A stretch of DNA of 64,000 nucleotides from CAIYRG01 sp963747255 (lineage in GTDB: Bacteria > Pseudomonadota > Alphaproteobacteria > Micropepsales > Micropepsaceae), in the NCBI GenBank assembly GCA_963747255.1, contig CAVVEG010000002.1, forward strand, positions 268,759 to 332,758, given 5' to 3'. The translations under genes were made by a program, and so were the position numbers. Each line of letters starts with the position of its first letter. Position 1 is the stretch's first letter. Below the pieces are notes generated by a model. That model saw only the letters and a program-made list of their open reading frames with translations. It ran no database searches and had not been told where the DNA came from. Positions 17,992 through 27,896 of this stretch are shown here, in pieces.

Positions 17992-19971
17992 ATGATAGCG
18001 TTTTTGTTGGCGGCGTTGGTGTGCATCGCCGCCCCGGACGCTTTCGCGCAAACTTCCGCGCAAAGGCCCGCTCAAACGCCTGCGCAGCCGCCTGGCAAGA
18101 GCGTTGCGCCGGCCCGGACCAGCGCGATCGCCGCACCCGTCGATGCTGCGCGCGTGGTGCAATTCCTCGATCAGACGATTGCCTGGTATCACCAGCTCGG
18201 TGCGCAACAGGGACTCGTCGCCAACGCAAATGACGAAGTGTATGTCAGCGCCGATCGTCAGCTGGCCAACGAGGTTGTGCGCCTGGCGTTTCAATTCGCG
18301 CGGACCCAGGCGGCGACAACTGCTTCCGCTCAGCAGGCATCCGGGCAAGGCGCCGTCCCGCCTGCGTATCAAAGGCTGATGCAACAGGAGGCCGAAGCTC
18401 AGAAGGACGAGAATCAGGTTGCCGGCGAAGTCGCCGATTTGCAGAAGACGATTGCCACAACGTCGGGGAAACAGAAGCAAACGCTTGAAGCACAGCTGGC
18501 GGAGACGCAAGCTGAAGTCGATTTGGCGAAAGCCCGCGTCAACGCGATACGCACCATGGCGCAGTTCCTGAGCGGGGCTAACACTGGGGCCACCGGGCTG
18601 GGCGCGCAGATCGACGCGCTCGAAAGTACGCTTCCGCCGGACCTTCGCGAGGCCGCCGGGAGCGGGAGCGCGAATGGAAGCTCCCGTGGAACGAGCGCTT
18701 CGGGTTCTCAACCGCAGGCCACGCCCGCCACGCCGCCAACTGCGATCGTAAACGTCGCCGGTGAGTCCGGGCTGTGGGAGAGCGCGACCGGCCTCTTCTC
18801 CACCTGGGGCAAGCTGCGAAGCATCGAAACCGCTGTGCAGCAAACTCTCGAGCTGGCGCAGAGCACACAGGATATTCGCAATCCCCTGGTGGCCGATCTC
18901 AGGGAACTCACGCAGCGCGGCAACGCGTTGGCGCATCAGGCGGATACCGCCAACGCTGCCACGCTCGAGCAGGAAAAACAGCAACTCGACGCGGTGACGC
19001 AACAGTTCAAGCAGCTCACCGGTTCCGCGATCCCCCTGGCGCAGGCGGGAATCCTCCTCGGTCTTTACCAGAAGAACCTTGCGGACTGGCACGCCGGTGT
19101 GACGCGTGAGCTTTGGACGCAGTCGCAGGGCTTTGCTGCGCGATTGATCTTCCTCGGCGTGATTATTGCGCTGGTGCTGGGCGCATCGGAGCTGTGGCGC
19201 CGCGCGATTTACAAATACGTGCGCGACACGCGGCGCCGCTGGCAACTGCACTGGGTACGCAAGTTTGTGGTTTGGGGCGCGATCGCCACGATCGTCACAT
19301 TCTCGCTGGTGAGTCAGATTGGCTCGATGGCGACGTTCGCCGGACTGATCACCGCGGGTGTGGCCGTGTCGCTGCAAAACGTGATTCAGTCAATGGTGGG
19401 GTACTTCTTCCTGATCGGCAAATACGGGATTCGCGCGGGCGATCGCGTCATGATCGGTGGGGTCTCCGGCGAGGTCATCGATGTGGGTCTGGTGCGCATT
19501 CACCTGATGGAGATGGGCGGCGCGGGCGCGGATACGCCCACCGGCCGCGTCGTGGCGTTCTCGAATTCGATCGTCTTTCAGGCGACGCCGGGTCTCTTCA
19601 AACAAATCCCCGGCACGAGTTTTGCCTGGCACGAGATCACTTTGACGCTGCCCTCCGGCACGAATTTCGTGACCGCCCGCGAGCGGCTGATGACGGCTGT
19701 CGAGGCGGGCCTCGCCGATTTCAAGGACGAAATCGCCAGGCAACATTCGGCGATCGAACATGCTTTCGAAGGCAGTCCCGGGACGGGACTACGGCCCACC
19801 GTGCAACTCCAGTTCACTTCGTCGGGACTCGAGGCGCTGGTGCGCTACCCCGTAGCGCTGCGCCACGCGATGGAAATCGACGAGCGGGTAACGCACGCCA
19901 TCTTGGCGGATTTCGATCTCACCCATGGCGGTAGCCCGGCCATCCGGCTGAAGACCGCGACCGTAAGCTGA
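17992..19971 (+). CDS. MscS-family mechanosensitive channel with a large periplasmic N-terminal domain
   Basis: A 659-residue protein from the ATG at 17992, where a signal peptide begins (MIAFLLAALVCIAAPDAFA); the frame is open further upstream but that part is Arg-rich and lacks a start site. The periplasmic region includes a coiled-coil segment (VADLQKTI... to ...LAETQAEVDLAKARV). Two or three hydrophobic segments at about residues 380-400, 425-445 and 450-485 lead into the pore helix (ATFAGLITAGVAVSLQNVIQS) and the MscS beta domain (GIRAGDRVMIGGVSGEVIDVGL). It should be an inner-membrane tension-gated channel protecting against osmotic downshock. Confidence 0.92.
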   Translation: MIAFLLAALVCIAAPDAFAQTSAQRPAQTPAQPPGKSVAPARTSAIAAPVDAARVVQFLDQTIAWYHQLGAQQGLVANANDEVYVSADRQLANEVVRLAFQFARTQAATTASAQQASGQGAVPPAYQRLMQQEAEAQKDENQVAGEVADLQKTIATTSGKQKQTLEAQLAETQAEVDLAKARVNAIRTMAQFLSGANTGATGLGAQIDALESTLPPDLREAAGSGSANGSSRGTSASGSQPQATPATPPTAIVNVAGESGLWESATGLFSTWGKLRSIETAVQQTLELAQSTQDIRNPLVADLRELTQRGNALAHQADTANAATLEQEKQQLDAVTQQFKQLTGSAIPLAQAGILLGLYQKNLADWHAGVTRELWTQSQGFAARLIFLGVIIALVLGASELWRRAIYKYVRDTRRRWQLHWVRKFVVWGAIATIVTFSLVSQIGSMATFAGLITAGVAVSLQNVIQSMVGYFFLIGKYGIRAGDRVMIGGVSGEVIDVGLVRIHLMEMGGAGADTPTGRVVAFSNSIVFQATPGLFKQIPGTSFAWHEITLTLPSGTNFVTARERLMTAVEAGLADFKDEIARQHSAIEHAFEGSPGTGLRPTVQLQFTSSGLEALVRYPVALRHAMEIDERVTHAILADFDLTHGGSPAIRLKTATVS

Positions 19972-20066
19972 TATGGCGTGTCCGCTTTCGCGACGCGAGG
20001 ACCGCTTCGCCATTACCGGTGCGATTTCCAGGTCGAGCGTTCTTTCAGCGGCGCAATTGTCAACGA

Positions 20067-23000
20067 TTACCAGTTCTTGAGTATCGTGAGGCCGATGACC
20101 CGGCCGACATCCGGTTTGGAAAAATCATAGGCGGTGGCGTTGTGGCCGTTTGAAATGGCCGGCGCGTACTCGAAGGCCGGGAGTCGGCCCATCAGGTTCT
20201 GGATGGTGAGCTGCAACGTAATTTGTTTCAGGTAATCGTTCGCCGGCGAATCGCCCGTGCTGTAACCGAGTGACAGATCGAAGGTGTACATGGACGGTTC
20301 GATATTGCTGTAGTTGCTGATCGCACACGGATAAGTGCCGCCGCCGACCATCCCCCCCGCGCTGGCGCATTGGAAATTGACATTCGGCGGTACGGCAACC
20401 GGATCGAAGTAATGCGAAACATAGTTGACGAAGCCGGTGACGCTGAACGGGCCGTCGCTCCAACCCAGGCGCGCGCGATACAGCATCCTTGGGCCGGTTT
20501 CGACTCCGTTTTGCAGAATGCCCCCGGCTGGCTGGATGTTCTGTTTAAAAGCATCAAGTATTGGACCACCCGTGATCGTCTGCACGTAGCGGTGCAAATA
20601 ATAGGTGCCGGTAACTCCCGTATTCCAGGCGCCGAGATCACCGAGGTCCAGATCATAGCTGGCGCTGAAGTCGATGCCCTGGACATGCAGGAAGCCCGAC
20701 CCGAACGTGCCTCCGTCATTGATAAAATAGACGCCGGATGCCTGACTCGGGCTGAGCGAGGCGCTCTGATCGTTCAGAGCCGACAGCACCATCTTCTCAA
20801 ACGGCGCACATGACGCAGGATTCGCATTTGCCGTTGCCGGGCAGCCGAGATCGCTTGGAACGATGAAGTGAAAGCGCTGGTTTGGATCGGACAGGGTTTG
20901 GGACGTTACGTTGGCAAATCCGTTGAGAATATTGTTGACCTTTATGTCATACCATGTCGCCTGAAGATCGAGGCCACGCAGGAACGTATACTGCGGCGCG
21001 ATTTCAAACCCGGCGCTATAGTTCGTTGACTTTTCAGGCGCGAGGGCCGTTCCACCCTCGCGCGTGTCGGATTGTCCCGTCGTGCCGTTGACGTAATTGC
21101 GAAGAGCGGCTTGCGGTCCGCCGCCCCAGGCTATTCCTGTCGGCGCGGAACCGCAGCCAAAACCGGCGGCGGCCAACGCGGCGGCGGGGCTTCCGGGTGT
21201 GGCCGCGCCGCCCGCACAGCTGATCAGCAGCGTGCTCTGACCGGGAAAATTGAATGCGCTACCGGAGTCGCTCGAGACCACAGAGTACTCGCCGGCATTC
21301 GCGAAACGGAACGAAGTGCCCCAACTGCCCCGAATGGTTGCGCCGGCCAATTCATCGACCAGCCAGGTGAAGCCGAGTTTCGGGTTGCTGGTGCCGCCGG
21401 CAAGTGCGCCATTCGGGCTGGAATACTGATCGTGGCGCCACGAAACTTCCAGGTCCAGTTTCCGCACCAGGGGGAGATTGAAATTATCGCCGAACACAGG
21501 CAGATCGAACTGGGCGAAACCTGCCCAAACCGTGAAGGGTTCGTGGTCGTTGGCGTTCACCAGCGGGCTTTGCGGCGGTCCTCCCGAATCGTTTCCGCGA
21601 AACGCGAACACGTTATCCGACTCGTAAGTGCCGCCAATGGCAGCCTTGACCTGTCCGGCGGGAAGGTCGAACAGCGGACCATCGAAACGAGCACCTTTCT
21701 CCTCAATCGAGTAGGCGACGCCCAGATCGCGCTGCCCCGTAATGTAGTTCAGCGTCTGCGAAGAATTGCATCGGAATGCGGTTGGATCGCAGAACAGGTT
21801 CAAATAGGGCACCGCGCCGGGCTTCGTCACACCGCCTGCGGTATTTCCCAGCGCGACATTCACCGCATTGTCGTTCACCAGGGTTAATTCGTATTTCAGC
21901 GAATTATTGCTGCGGGAATCATAGATCTGCCCGGTCCAGCCGAACGGCAGGTCGAGATTGAGACCGAACTGATAGCGGTCCGAAAGTTCGTAAGCGGGAA
22001 TCTGCGGGGGAATCTCGTGGGAGAAATTGTAGGAGACCTGCAGGTTTGCCGGCGCACCAGTGGGGTAATAGGGATTGCTGGTCGGTACACTGAAGGTCTG
22101 AATATCGTTGGTCACGCCGTTGCTGTAGAATGTCGGGAGAATTTCTTCGACGCGGCGGTTGGAATAGAAGCCGGTGGCGAAAAACGAAACTCCTGGCAAC
22201 AGCCGCTGATCGAAAGTCGCAACGGCCATGTTCTGTTGCTGCGCCCGCCCCTCCCAGCCCAGCTTCATGGGATCGACTTCATTGGTCCCCATATTGGCGG
22301 CGTTGCCGGTGAAAGTCGCCCAGTTCAGTGTTGATGCACTGCCGGGAGTCAGGGGGCCGATTCCGTTGTTCAGCGCGGGGTTGAAATTGGCGCCGGTGCC
22401 GCCTGGAATGGCCCAGCAATTGCTGCAGTTGGAGCCAGTCTTTACCGATGGTTTTCCCGTGGAGACGGTGCCGGGGATTGATGATCCGATGGGGATGAGG
22501 TTATCGAGGCCCCACGGCGTGTAGTTGACGGTGTATTTCGAATGAGCCTTGCCGCTGATGGGCTGCACCGCGTCCCACTCATATGTCAGGGTGACATCGC
22601 CGCCTTGCCAGGTCCGGCCCCACAACTGCGAGGCCTGGTATCTTTCGCCGCCGGCATCTGGCGCCTGGGCGTGCAGTAGCGTCGTGGCGCCGTCAAAACC
22701 CCGCTTCAGCACGATATTAATCACGCCCGAGATCGCATCCGACCCATATGTCGCCGATGCGCCGTCGGCGAGAATATCGATGCGGTCAACCGCAAGTTCG
22801 GGGATGATCGACGGGTCAATAGCACAGAGTCCCGTCTCCTGCGGTGGATAGCGCACACCATCGATCATCATCAGACTGCGCGGGCCGGTGGTGTCCAGGC
22901 CGCGGAGGTTGACGCGGGTCCCGCCTATCTGCTGGCCGCCGTTTACATTCGCCGCCTGCCCAGGCGCGACATTCGCCACGGGAACCGTTCGGAACAGATC

Positions 23001-23234
23001 ACCGATGGCGATATCGCCGGTCTGCGTGAAATCCTGAACCCCAAGATTTGTCACCGGCACGCCGACGGCTGCAGCACCGTGAATCAGTGAGCCAGTCACA
23101 AGAACTTGCTCGGGCACTTGTGCCTCTGATCCCGCTGGCGCCGACACCATTTGCGCCTGCACAGCAAGAGGCGTCAGCGTGAGGAAAGACGCGGACCCCA
23201 TCAGAGTCGCAAACCGCGATGTGATCGGATTCAT
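20067..23234 (-). CDS. TonB-dependent outer-membrane receptor
   Basis: A 1055-residue protein with a signal peptide (to about residue 28), a TonB-box-like EQVLVTGSLI, a plug domain (GTRVNLRGLDTTGPRSLMMIDGV region, then DILADGASATYGSDAISGVINIVLKR), and a long beta-barrel with alternating aromatic strands ending in an aromatic residue (LTILKNW). The length is at the upper end for the family and fits the large receptors that import complex carbohydrates or other bulky substrates. It lies between the two paralogous secreted proteins and several secreted hydrolases, so a joint uptake/breakdown role is plausible. Confidence 0.96.
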   Translation of the reverse strand: MNPITSRFATLMGSASFLTLTPLAVQAQMVSAPAGSEAQVPEQVLVTGSLIHGAAAVGVPVTNLGVQDFTQTGDIAIGDLFRTVPVANVAPGQAANVNGGQQIGGTRVNLRGLDTTGPRSLMMIDGVRYPPQETGLCAIDPSIIPELAVDRIDILADGASATYGSDAISGVINIVLKRGFDGATTLLHAQAPDAGGERYQASQLWGRTWQGGDVTLTYEWDAVQPISGKAHSKYTVNYTPWGLDNLIPIGSSIPGTVSTGKPSVKTGSNCSNCWAIPGGTGANFNPALNNGIGPLTPGSASTLNWATFTGNAANMGTNEVDPMKLGWEGRAQQQNMAVATFDQRLLPGVSFFATGFYSNRRVEEILPTFYSNGVTNDIQTFSVPTSNPYYPTGAPANLQVSYNFSHEIPPQIPAYELSDRYQFGLNLDLPFGWTGQIYDSRSNNSLKYELTLVNDNAVNVALGNTAGGVTKPGAVPYLNLFCDPTAFRCNSSQTLNYITGQRDLGVAYSIEEKGARFDGPLFDLPAGQVKAAIGGTYESDNVFAFRGNDSGGPPQSPLVNANDHEPFTVWAGFAQFDLPVFGDNFNLPLVRKLDLEVSWRHDQYSSPNGALAGGTSNPKLGFTWLVDELAGATIRGSWGTSFRFANAGEYSVVSSDSGSAFNFPGQSTLLISCAGGAATPGSPAAALAAAGFGCGSAPTGIAWGGGPQAALRNYVNGTTGQSDTREGGTALAPEKSTNYSAGFEIAPQYTFLRGLDLQATWYDIKVNNILNGFANVTSQTLSDPNQRFHFIVPSDLGCPATANANPASCAPFEKMVLSALNDQSASLSPSQASGVYFINDGGTFGSGFLHVQGIDFSASYDLDLGDLGAWNTGVTGTYYLHRYVQTITGGPILDAFKQNIQPAGGILQNGVETGPRMLYRARLGWSDGPFSVTGFVNYVSHYFDPVAVPPNVNFQCASAGGMVGGGTYPCAISNYSNIEPSMYTFDLSLGYSTGDSPANDYLKQITLQLTIQNLMGRLPAFEYAPAISNGHNATAYDFSKPDVGRVIGLTILKNW

Positions 23235-23433
23235 GCGTTACCCCCTTCCGCACCAACCGTCCTGCGCGGGGCCCGTTTCGAATCCCCGACCGGTCAAAGG
23301 CTAAGCGAAGCTGTTGTCAGAAGTGTACCCACCGCGACCGGCCGCCTCAGGCCGTGTTTGTTTCAACGGTGCCCATTTCGCCGTAATGCACGATGCGTGT
23401 GAACCGTTACTGCCGGCGCTTGGCGCGGCCAAC

Positions 23434-24321
23434 TCAGAAATCCGGCGCCTTCGCCGTTGGCACCTGCGCATCTTCCTCGGTGCCATATTTACGCGGATTC
23501 TCGGCGCAGACATTTTCCAGCCATTGGTCCTGATTCATGTGCCGGTAGGTAACTGTCGCCGACCACGGCGTCGTAAACACATTCGGATCGTCGACCGTAA
23601 ACAGAAGCTGCAGCACCCTGCCGCGGTAGTCGGGATCGAAACCCTGCTGGTTGCGAACGTTTTCCTTCGCGTCGCGCGCATATCCTTCCTGCGCTTCCTC
23701 GTAACGGATCAGGCGATAGCGTTCGATCACATGCAGAGCCGGACTTTGCGGCGTGCCAAACCAGTCCACCATTGCGAACGGCCCGGCCTTGATGCCGACG
23801 GTGTCGATCACCAGCGTGTCGCCTTCATAATGGGCGACTGAATCTCCGTACCAGGACGGAGTTATCTTCGCCGGGTGTTGCGCGTTCAAGCGAACGTGCC
23901 GGACCTGTTGATCAACCAGATAATGGATGGTGATGCGGTCGCTCTGCTGGAACATTTCCATTCCGGCGCTGGGCAGCACGAATGGCACGCCATTGGGCCA
24001 GCATTGGTTGCGCGGACTGTGAAAGCCGTAATGGGCCAGCGACTCTTCTCCGCGCTCCTTCACGACGGCGGCGGTTTCCGACCTCAGAATCGGATTGTGA
24101 TAATCGCCGACCAGCTGCAGCTGATTGCTGCGGCCATTGCGGCGCGACAGGTTCACAAGCGAGGTCGGACCCGAGGCCAAAGGCTCCATGCCGGGTAGCG
24201 ACGGGTGAGCCCACATGCCCGACAAATCCGGAACCGTTGCAGGTGCCGCCTGACCCCATCCGGGAATCGCAGCCACCGCCCATACGCCTGCAATCAGAAG
24301 CATGCGTCGCAACCCGGTCAT
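23434..24321 (-). CDS. Secreted protein of unknown function (paralogue of 11149-12072)
   Basis: A 295-residue protein with a signal peptide (to about residue 24). It shares with the product of 11149-12072 the blocks LSGMWAHPSLPGMEPL, YHNPIL, NQCWPNGVPFVLP, PSWYGDSVAHYEGDTLVIDT, FAMVDWFGTPQ, IERYRLI, DDPNVFTTPWSATVTY and CAENPRKYGTEEDAQVPTA. Both are on the minus strand and flank the TonB receptor region. The conserved Tyr/Trp/His/Asp residues could form a binding site, but no known catalytic motif was recognised. Confidence 0.88.
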   Translation of the reverse strand: MTGLRRMLLIAGVWAVAAIPGWGQAAPATVPDLSGMWAHPSLPGMEPLASGPTSLVNLSRRNGRSNQLQLVGDYHNPILRSETAAVVKERGEESLAHYGFHSPRNQCWPNGVPFVLPSAGMEMFQQSDRITIHYLVDQQVRHVRLNAQHPAKITPSWYGDSVAHYEGDTLVIDTVGIKAGPFAMVDWFGTPQSPALHVIERYRLIRYEEAQEGYARDAKENVRNQQGFDPDYRGRVLQLLFTVDDPNVFTTPWSATVTYRHMNQDQWLENVCAENPRKYGTEEDAQVPTAKAPDF

Positions 24322-24369
24322 TTACTGCCTCCGCCGCACTTGGCCCAATCCCAATCCCTGCGTTCGACT

Positions 24370-25620
24370 TTATCGCACCGGGAGGTGGGGCTCGAGCGGC
24401 GTCACTGCCTTGTTCAGCCAGTCGGCGACCACCTGCGCGACCTGATCGCTGTTCTTTTCCAGCATCATCATGTGTCCGTTGCCATGAATTCCCAGATCGG
24501 CAAGCCGGACAAATGTGACCGGCACGCCCGCCTGGCGCAGATATTCGACATTGCAATGGTTGTAGCCGGCGTAAAATGAGGCTTCCGCTTCCAGCAGCAT
24601 GACCGGACGGTCGCCCACCGCGACCAGTTTCCGCGCCGGTTCTTTCTGGCGCCAGCAGCGCGCGAGATCGGGGCGTTCGGGCTTTGCCTGTTGCTCGAAT
24701 TGCAGCGGCGATTGTGGGGTCACCGCCGGCGTATAGGCAATCGGTGCATTCGAAAGCCCATAGCGCTTCACGCCTGGATTGTCGCGATAGTAATCGTCAT
24801 CGGTCTGTTTGATGGCCTTTTCCCAGCCCACATCGAATCGTTGCACGCTTTTCACCACAACATCATGCACGGGAGGGCCCGCAGGTTCGGCGGCGACAAT
24901 CGCCCTGACGAGGTTCGGGCGCAGTTGCGCCAGCGGCCACGCATAGGCACCCGACTGCGAGTGCACCAGCACAATCGAAGGACCGATCCGATCGAGCAGT
25001 TTCGCGAGCGCATCCACTGTTCCTTGCGTCTGCATGATGCGGCGTTCCATGCCGGGCACTTCCGATGCGAAATACTGGTCGAATGCCTCGTCGCCGGGCT
25101 TGCCCCTTCCGGGCCATTGCGTGTGCAGCGCCGCCTGCGGCCACAGCCTGTACTTTTCCTGGGTGGTGAATTTTTGCTCGACGTAGTCCAGCGACTGCGA
25201 GCTGGTCCCACCATAGACTTCGGGCGCGAACGGCGACCGGCCGCGCCCGATCTGATCGACGACGTACACCGCATAACCGCGGCGGAGGAAGAATTGCGCC
25301 CAGCCTGGACGGCCGTCCGGGGTTGACCACCAGCCGGCGCCAGTCTGCCCGCCGCCATGCACCATGATGATCGGGAACGCGTGCCGGCGCTGTGCGGGAA
25401 TCTGGTATTCGACATAGATCTGGCCAACGATGTGGTGGTCGGGATGATCGGCATCGTAATGACCGCCGGCATAAAACGTGCCCATCTCCGCAATCGCGAG
25501 CGGCGCCTGTTGCGCTGCAACGGCGTCCGTCCACACCGGCGCATAACGCAGCGTCGCACCGATGGCCGCAACGGCGCATACGCCCGCAACGCCATGCTTC
25601 CATTTTGCCGATCGCATCAT
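24370..25620 (-). CDS. Exported alpha/beta hydrolase
   Basis: A 416-residue protein with an N-terminal hydrophobic segment (GVAGVCAVAAIGATLRY) and GGAGGATGAC just before the first ATG. Motifs in order: IIMVHGGGQTGAGWW (oxyanion region), GYAVYVVDQIGRGRS, the nucleophile elbow VLVHSQSGAY, and the catalytic His region LGIHGNGHMM. This is the general layout of an alpha/beta-hydrolase esterase. It ends 48 bp before the start of the paralogous secreted protein gene on the same strand, so they may be one transcript. Confidence 0.9.
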   Translation of the reverse strand: MMRSAKWKHGVAGVCAVAAIGATLRYAPVWTDAVAAQQAPLAIAEMGTFYAGGHYDADHPDHHIVGQIYVEYQIPAQRRHAFPIIMVHGGGQTGAGWWSTPDGRPGWAQFFLRRGYAVYVVDQIGRGRSPFAPEVYGGTSSQSLDYVEQKFTTQEKYRLWPQAALHTQWPGRGKPGDEAFDQYFASEVPGMERRIMQTQGTVDALAKLLDRIGPSIVLVHSQSGAYAWPLAQLRPNLVRAIVAAEPAGPPVHDVVVKSVQRFDVGWEKAIKQTDDDYYRDNPGVKRYGLSNAPIAYTPAVTPQSPLQFEQQAKPERPDLARCWRQKEPARKLVAVGDRPVMLLEAEASFYAGYNHCNVEYLRQAGVPVTFVRLADLGIHGNGHMMMLEKNSDQVAQVVADWLNKAVTPLEPHLPVR

Positions 25621-25740
25621 GTCATCCTCCGCTCACCTGGGGAAAAGCACCCCGCACACCTCTCGCGGCTTCATCAGTGGAATCAGGTCCAAAGAAAATT
25701 CGTGTATGTGATCAGAGCGGGGTTTTCGGCCGACCCCGCG

Positions 25741-26214
25741 TCAGCCGCGCCGCGCAGCCGCGATAGCGGCGACGTCGATCTTTTTCATTCCCATCATTGC
25801 GTCAAACGCCCGCTTTGCTTCATTACCGCCGGTCGCCAGTGCCTCGGTCAGCACGCGCGGCGTGATCTGCCAGGACACGCCCCACTTGTCCTTGCACCAG
25901 CCACAAGCGCTCTCCTGGCCACCATTGCTGACGATGGCGTTCCAGTAGCGGTCGGTCTCTTGCTGATCGTCGGTGGCGATCTGGAACGAGAAGGCTTCGT
26001 TATGTTTGAACGCCGGCCCGCCGTTCAACCCAATACAGGGAACACCGGCAATCGTGAATTCGACCGTCAGCACGTCGCCCTTCTTGCCGGACGGGTAGTC
26101 GCCAGGCGCACGGTGGACAGCGCCCACTGTGCTGTCGGGAAAAGTATCAGCGTAGAACCGGGCAGCAGTTTCGGCGTCCTTATCGTACCAGAGGCAAATC
26201 GTGTTTTTTGCCAT
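25741..26214 (-). CDS. VOC/PhnB-like glyoxalase-fold protein
   Basis: A 157-residue protein of the PhnB-like branch of the VOC superfamily. It starts NTICLWYDKDAETAARFYADTFPDS, then VEFTIAGVPCIGLNGG, FSFQIATDD and WGVSWQITPRVL, with the usual C-terminal ALATGGNEAKRAFDAMMGMKKIDV. Relatives are cytoplasmic and mostly uncharacterised. No partner gene is obvious. Confidence 0.93.
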   Translation of the reverse strand: MAKNTICLWYDKDAETAARFYADTFPDSTVGAVHRAPGDYPSGKKGDVLTVEFTIAGVPCIGLNGGPAFKHNEAFSFQIATDDQQETDRYWNAIVSNGGQESACGWCKDKWGVSWQITPRVLTEALATGGNEAKRAFDAMMGMKKIDVAAIAAARRG

Positions 26215-26624
26215 TGCATGTCCTTTCGGTATTGGCCAGCTTCGCCTGCTGATTTCCGTTTACAGCATCCGGGTTCGCCAACCAAAAACGCACGAATAGA
26301 AACCCGCCATCCGTTCACGCCCGCCATCCGTTCACGCCCCCCATCCGTTCACGATTGGCGGCCGGCATTTCAAAGTGAACAACCGGGTTCATCGGCGAAA
26401 TCTCCCGCGAATGTATTCAAAGCGCCCTTAGCGCCTTGACTGGAATTGGGTTGCTGCGCGCGAAGATCGACCGCTTCGGGCACGTACCGCCCTGGCAGGC
26501 CTGCATGTCCCCATCGGATTTCAGAGACTGAACGGTCCCCGTGTCGGAAGATCGGACATGCGTCTGACACCGCAGGTGTTCGCCCTTCGCTGTGGGAGGG
26601 CAAACACCTGGGCCAGATCTTCGA
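26215..26624. other. Intergenic region with a short tandem repeat
   Basis: About 410 bp between the VOC gene and the beta-propeller gene. It contains the 17-bp tandem repeat listed separately. No open frame with credible start signals or family resemblance was seen in the rest. Confidence 0.5.
26304..26354. repeat. Three tandem copies of a 17-bp unit
   Basis: CCGCCATCCGTTCACGC occurs at 26304-26320 and 26321-26337, with a third imperfect copy at 26338-26354. There are no spacers, so it is a simple tandem array, not a CRISPR. It lies upstream of the VOC gene and could affect its expression or be neutral. Confidence 0.9.
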
Positions 26625-27767
26625 TCAGTTCACCGGCGAGAACTTCTGGACACGGCTGGTTTCGCCGACTTCGCCCGTGTAGAGATTGCCTTTGGAATCC
26701 ATAAAAGCGACATGCAGCAGCACGAAGGCGCCGCCTTCGCGTCCCGGATGTCCGATCCTTTGCACAACCTGTCCGGTCTGGCGATCGAGTTCCCACACCG
26801 TCGCATTGGCGATATCCGCCACGAAAATATATTTCTGCTGCGGATCGGGCGAGAAGTCCACCGACCCCGCGGTGCCGCGGACTTTGGTGTTCCGGGCGAT
26901 ATAGAATTCCTTCAGGAACTTGCCCTGTTTGGTGAATACCTGGATGCGGTTGCCGGAGCGATCGCCGACATAGACGAGTCCGTCTTTGGAAATGCGGACG
27001 GCATGCACGGGAGACTTGAAGTCCTTCGCGCCCGGGTCACCCTCCTTGCCCACATCCGGCTGACCGTCATTGCTGATCTCGCTCAGCGCCTTGCCATAGG
27101 CGCCCCAGCCGCGTTTGAAAGCTCCGGTATTCCAGTCGTAAACCATCACGCGTTTGTTCAGATAGCCATCCGCGACATAGATTTCGCCGGCGGCTTCATC
27201 GAGCGTGGCTGCGGCCACGCCGCGGAGCAGAAGATCCGTCTGCTGATTATCCTGCTTCTGCGGCTGGCCGCGCGCGACTTTCGGGCCCCGGTGGCCGAAA
27301 TCCTTGACGAACTTGCCGTCGCCGGTGAATTTCAGGAGCGTGTCGCCGGGTTGCGCCCCCGCGAAATATACGTTTCCCTCATTGTCGGTGAAAATGGTGT
27401 GTTCCGACTGCGGCCAACCGGGCACCATATCGGGCTTGCCCCAGGCTTTGAGCAGGTTACCGGCCGTGTCGAATTCCAGTACCGCGGGGGCAGCTGAGCA
27501 GCATTCCGCCTCACCTTTTGCGACGTTGTCCTCCTTGAGATCGCGCGGGCGGTTGAGCACCCAGATATGGTCATCCTTGTCCACGAACAGGCCGGTGATC
27601 CCACCGACGATCCAATGGTTGGGTAGTGGCTTGGGCCAATCCGGGTCATATTTGTATTTCGGCGGACCGTCGGCCGCGGAAAGCGTCGACACGCCGGCGC
27701 CAGTCATTGCGAGGCAGCACACACCCGCTATGGCGGCGGAAAAGTTTAAAACATTCCTGAAACGCAT
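26625..27767 (-). CDS. Exported NHL-type beta-propeller protein
   Basis: A 380-residue protein with a signal peptide (to about residue 31). The mature part has repeated propeller blades with the DxxGNVY or DxxGLVYVGDR pattern: GLFVDKDDHIWVLNR, HTIFTDNEGNVYFAG, EIYVADGYLNKRVMVYD, VRISKDGLVYVGDRSGNRIQVF, YIFVADIANATVWELDR, AFMDSKGNLYTGEV. This is the six-bladed NHL layout, also found in peptidyl-alpha-hydroxyglycine lyases. No lyase-specific residues could be confirmed, so only a binding or scaffold role is proposed. Confidence 0.9.
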   Translation of the reverse strand: MRFRNVLNFSAAIAGVCCLAMTGAGVSTLSAADGPPKYKYDPDWPKPLPNHWIVGGITGLFVDKDDHIWVLNRPRDLKEDNVAKGEAECCSAAPAVLEFDTAGNLLKAWGKPDMVPGWPQSEHTIFTDNEGNVYFAGAQPGDTLLKFTGDGKFVKDFGHRGPKVARGQPQKQDNQQTDLLLRGVAAATLDEAAGEIYVADGYLNKRVMVYDWNTGAFKRGWGAYGKALSEISNDGQPDVGKEGDPGAKDFKSPVHAVRISKDGLVYVGDRSGNRIQVFTKQGKFLKEFYIARNTKVRGTAGSVDFSPDPQQKYIFVADIANATVWELDRQTGQVVQRIGHPGREGGAFVLLHVAFMDSKGNLYTGEVGETSRVQKFSPVN

Positions 27768-27896
27768 TCAAAATCCTCCCTTTGCAGACAGCGGTTTAGC
27801 ACGAAGATACCTTTTCCCGAACATAAGGCCGATTACCTTCGCAAAGTTTTCTTAACGTATAGTCGTATTGATGGCCTTCCTCCAATTTGGAGCCGG

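Noticed and set aside
17827..19377. 516-codon minus-strand frame
   Set aside because: Antisense to the MscS-type channel gene, Arg/Leu-rich, no start signals or domains.
26304..26354. CRISPR-like repeat array
   Set aside because: The 17-bp units touch each other with no spacers and no cas gene is near.
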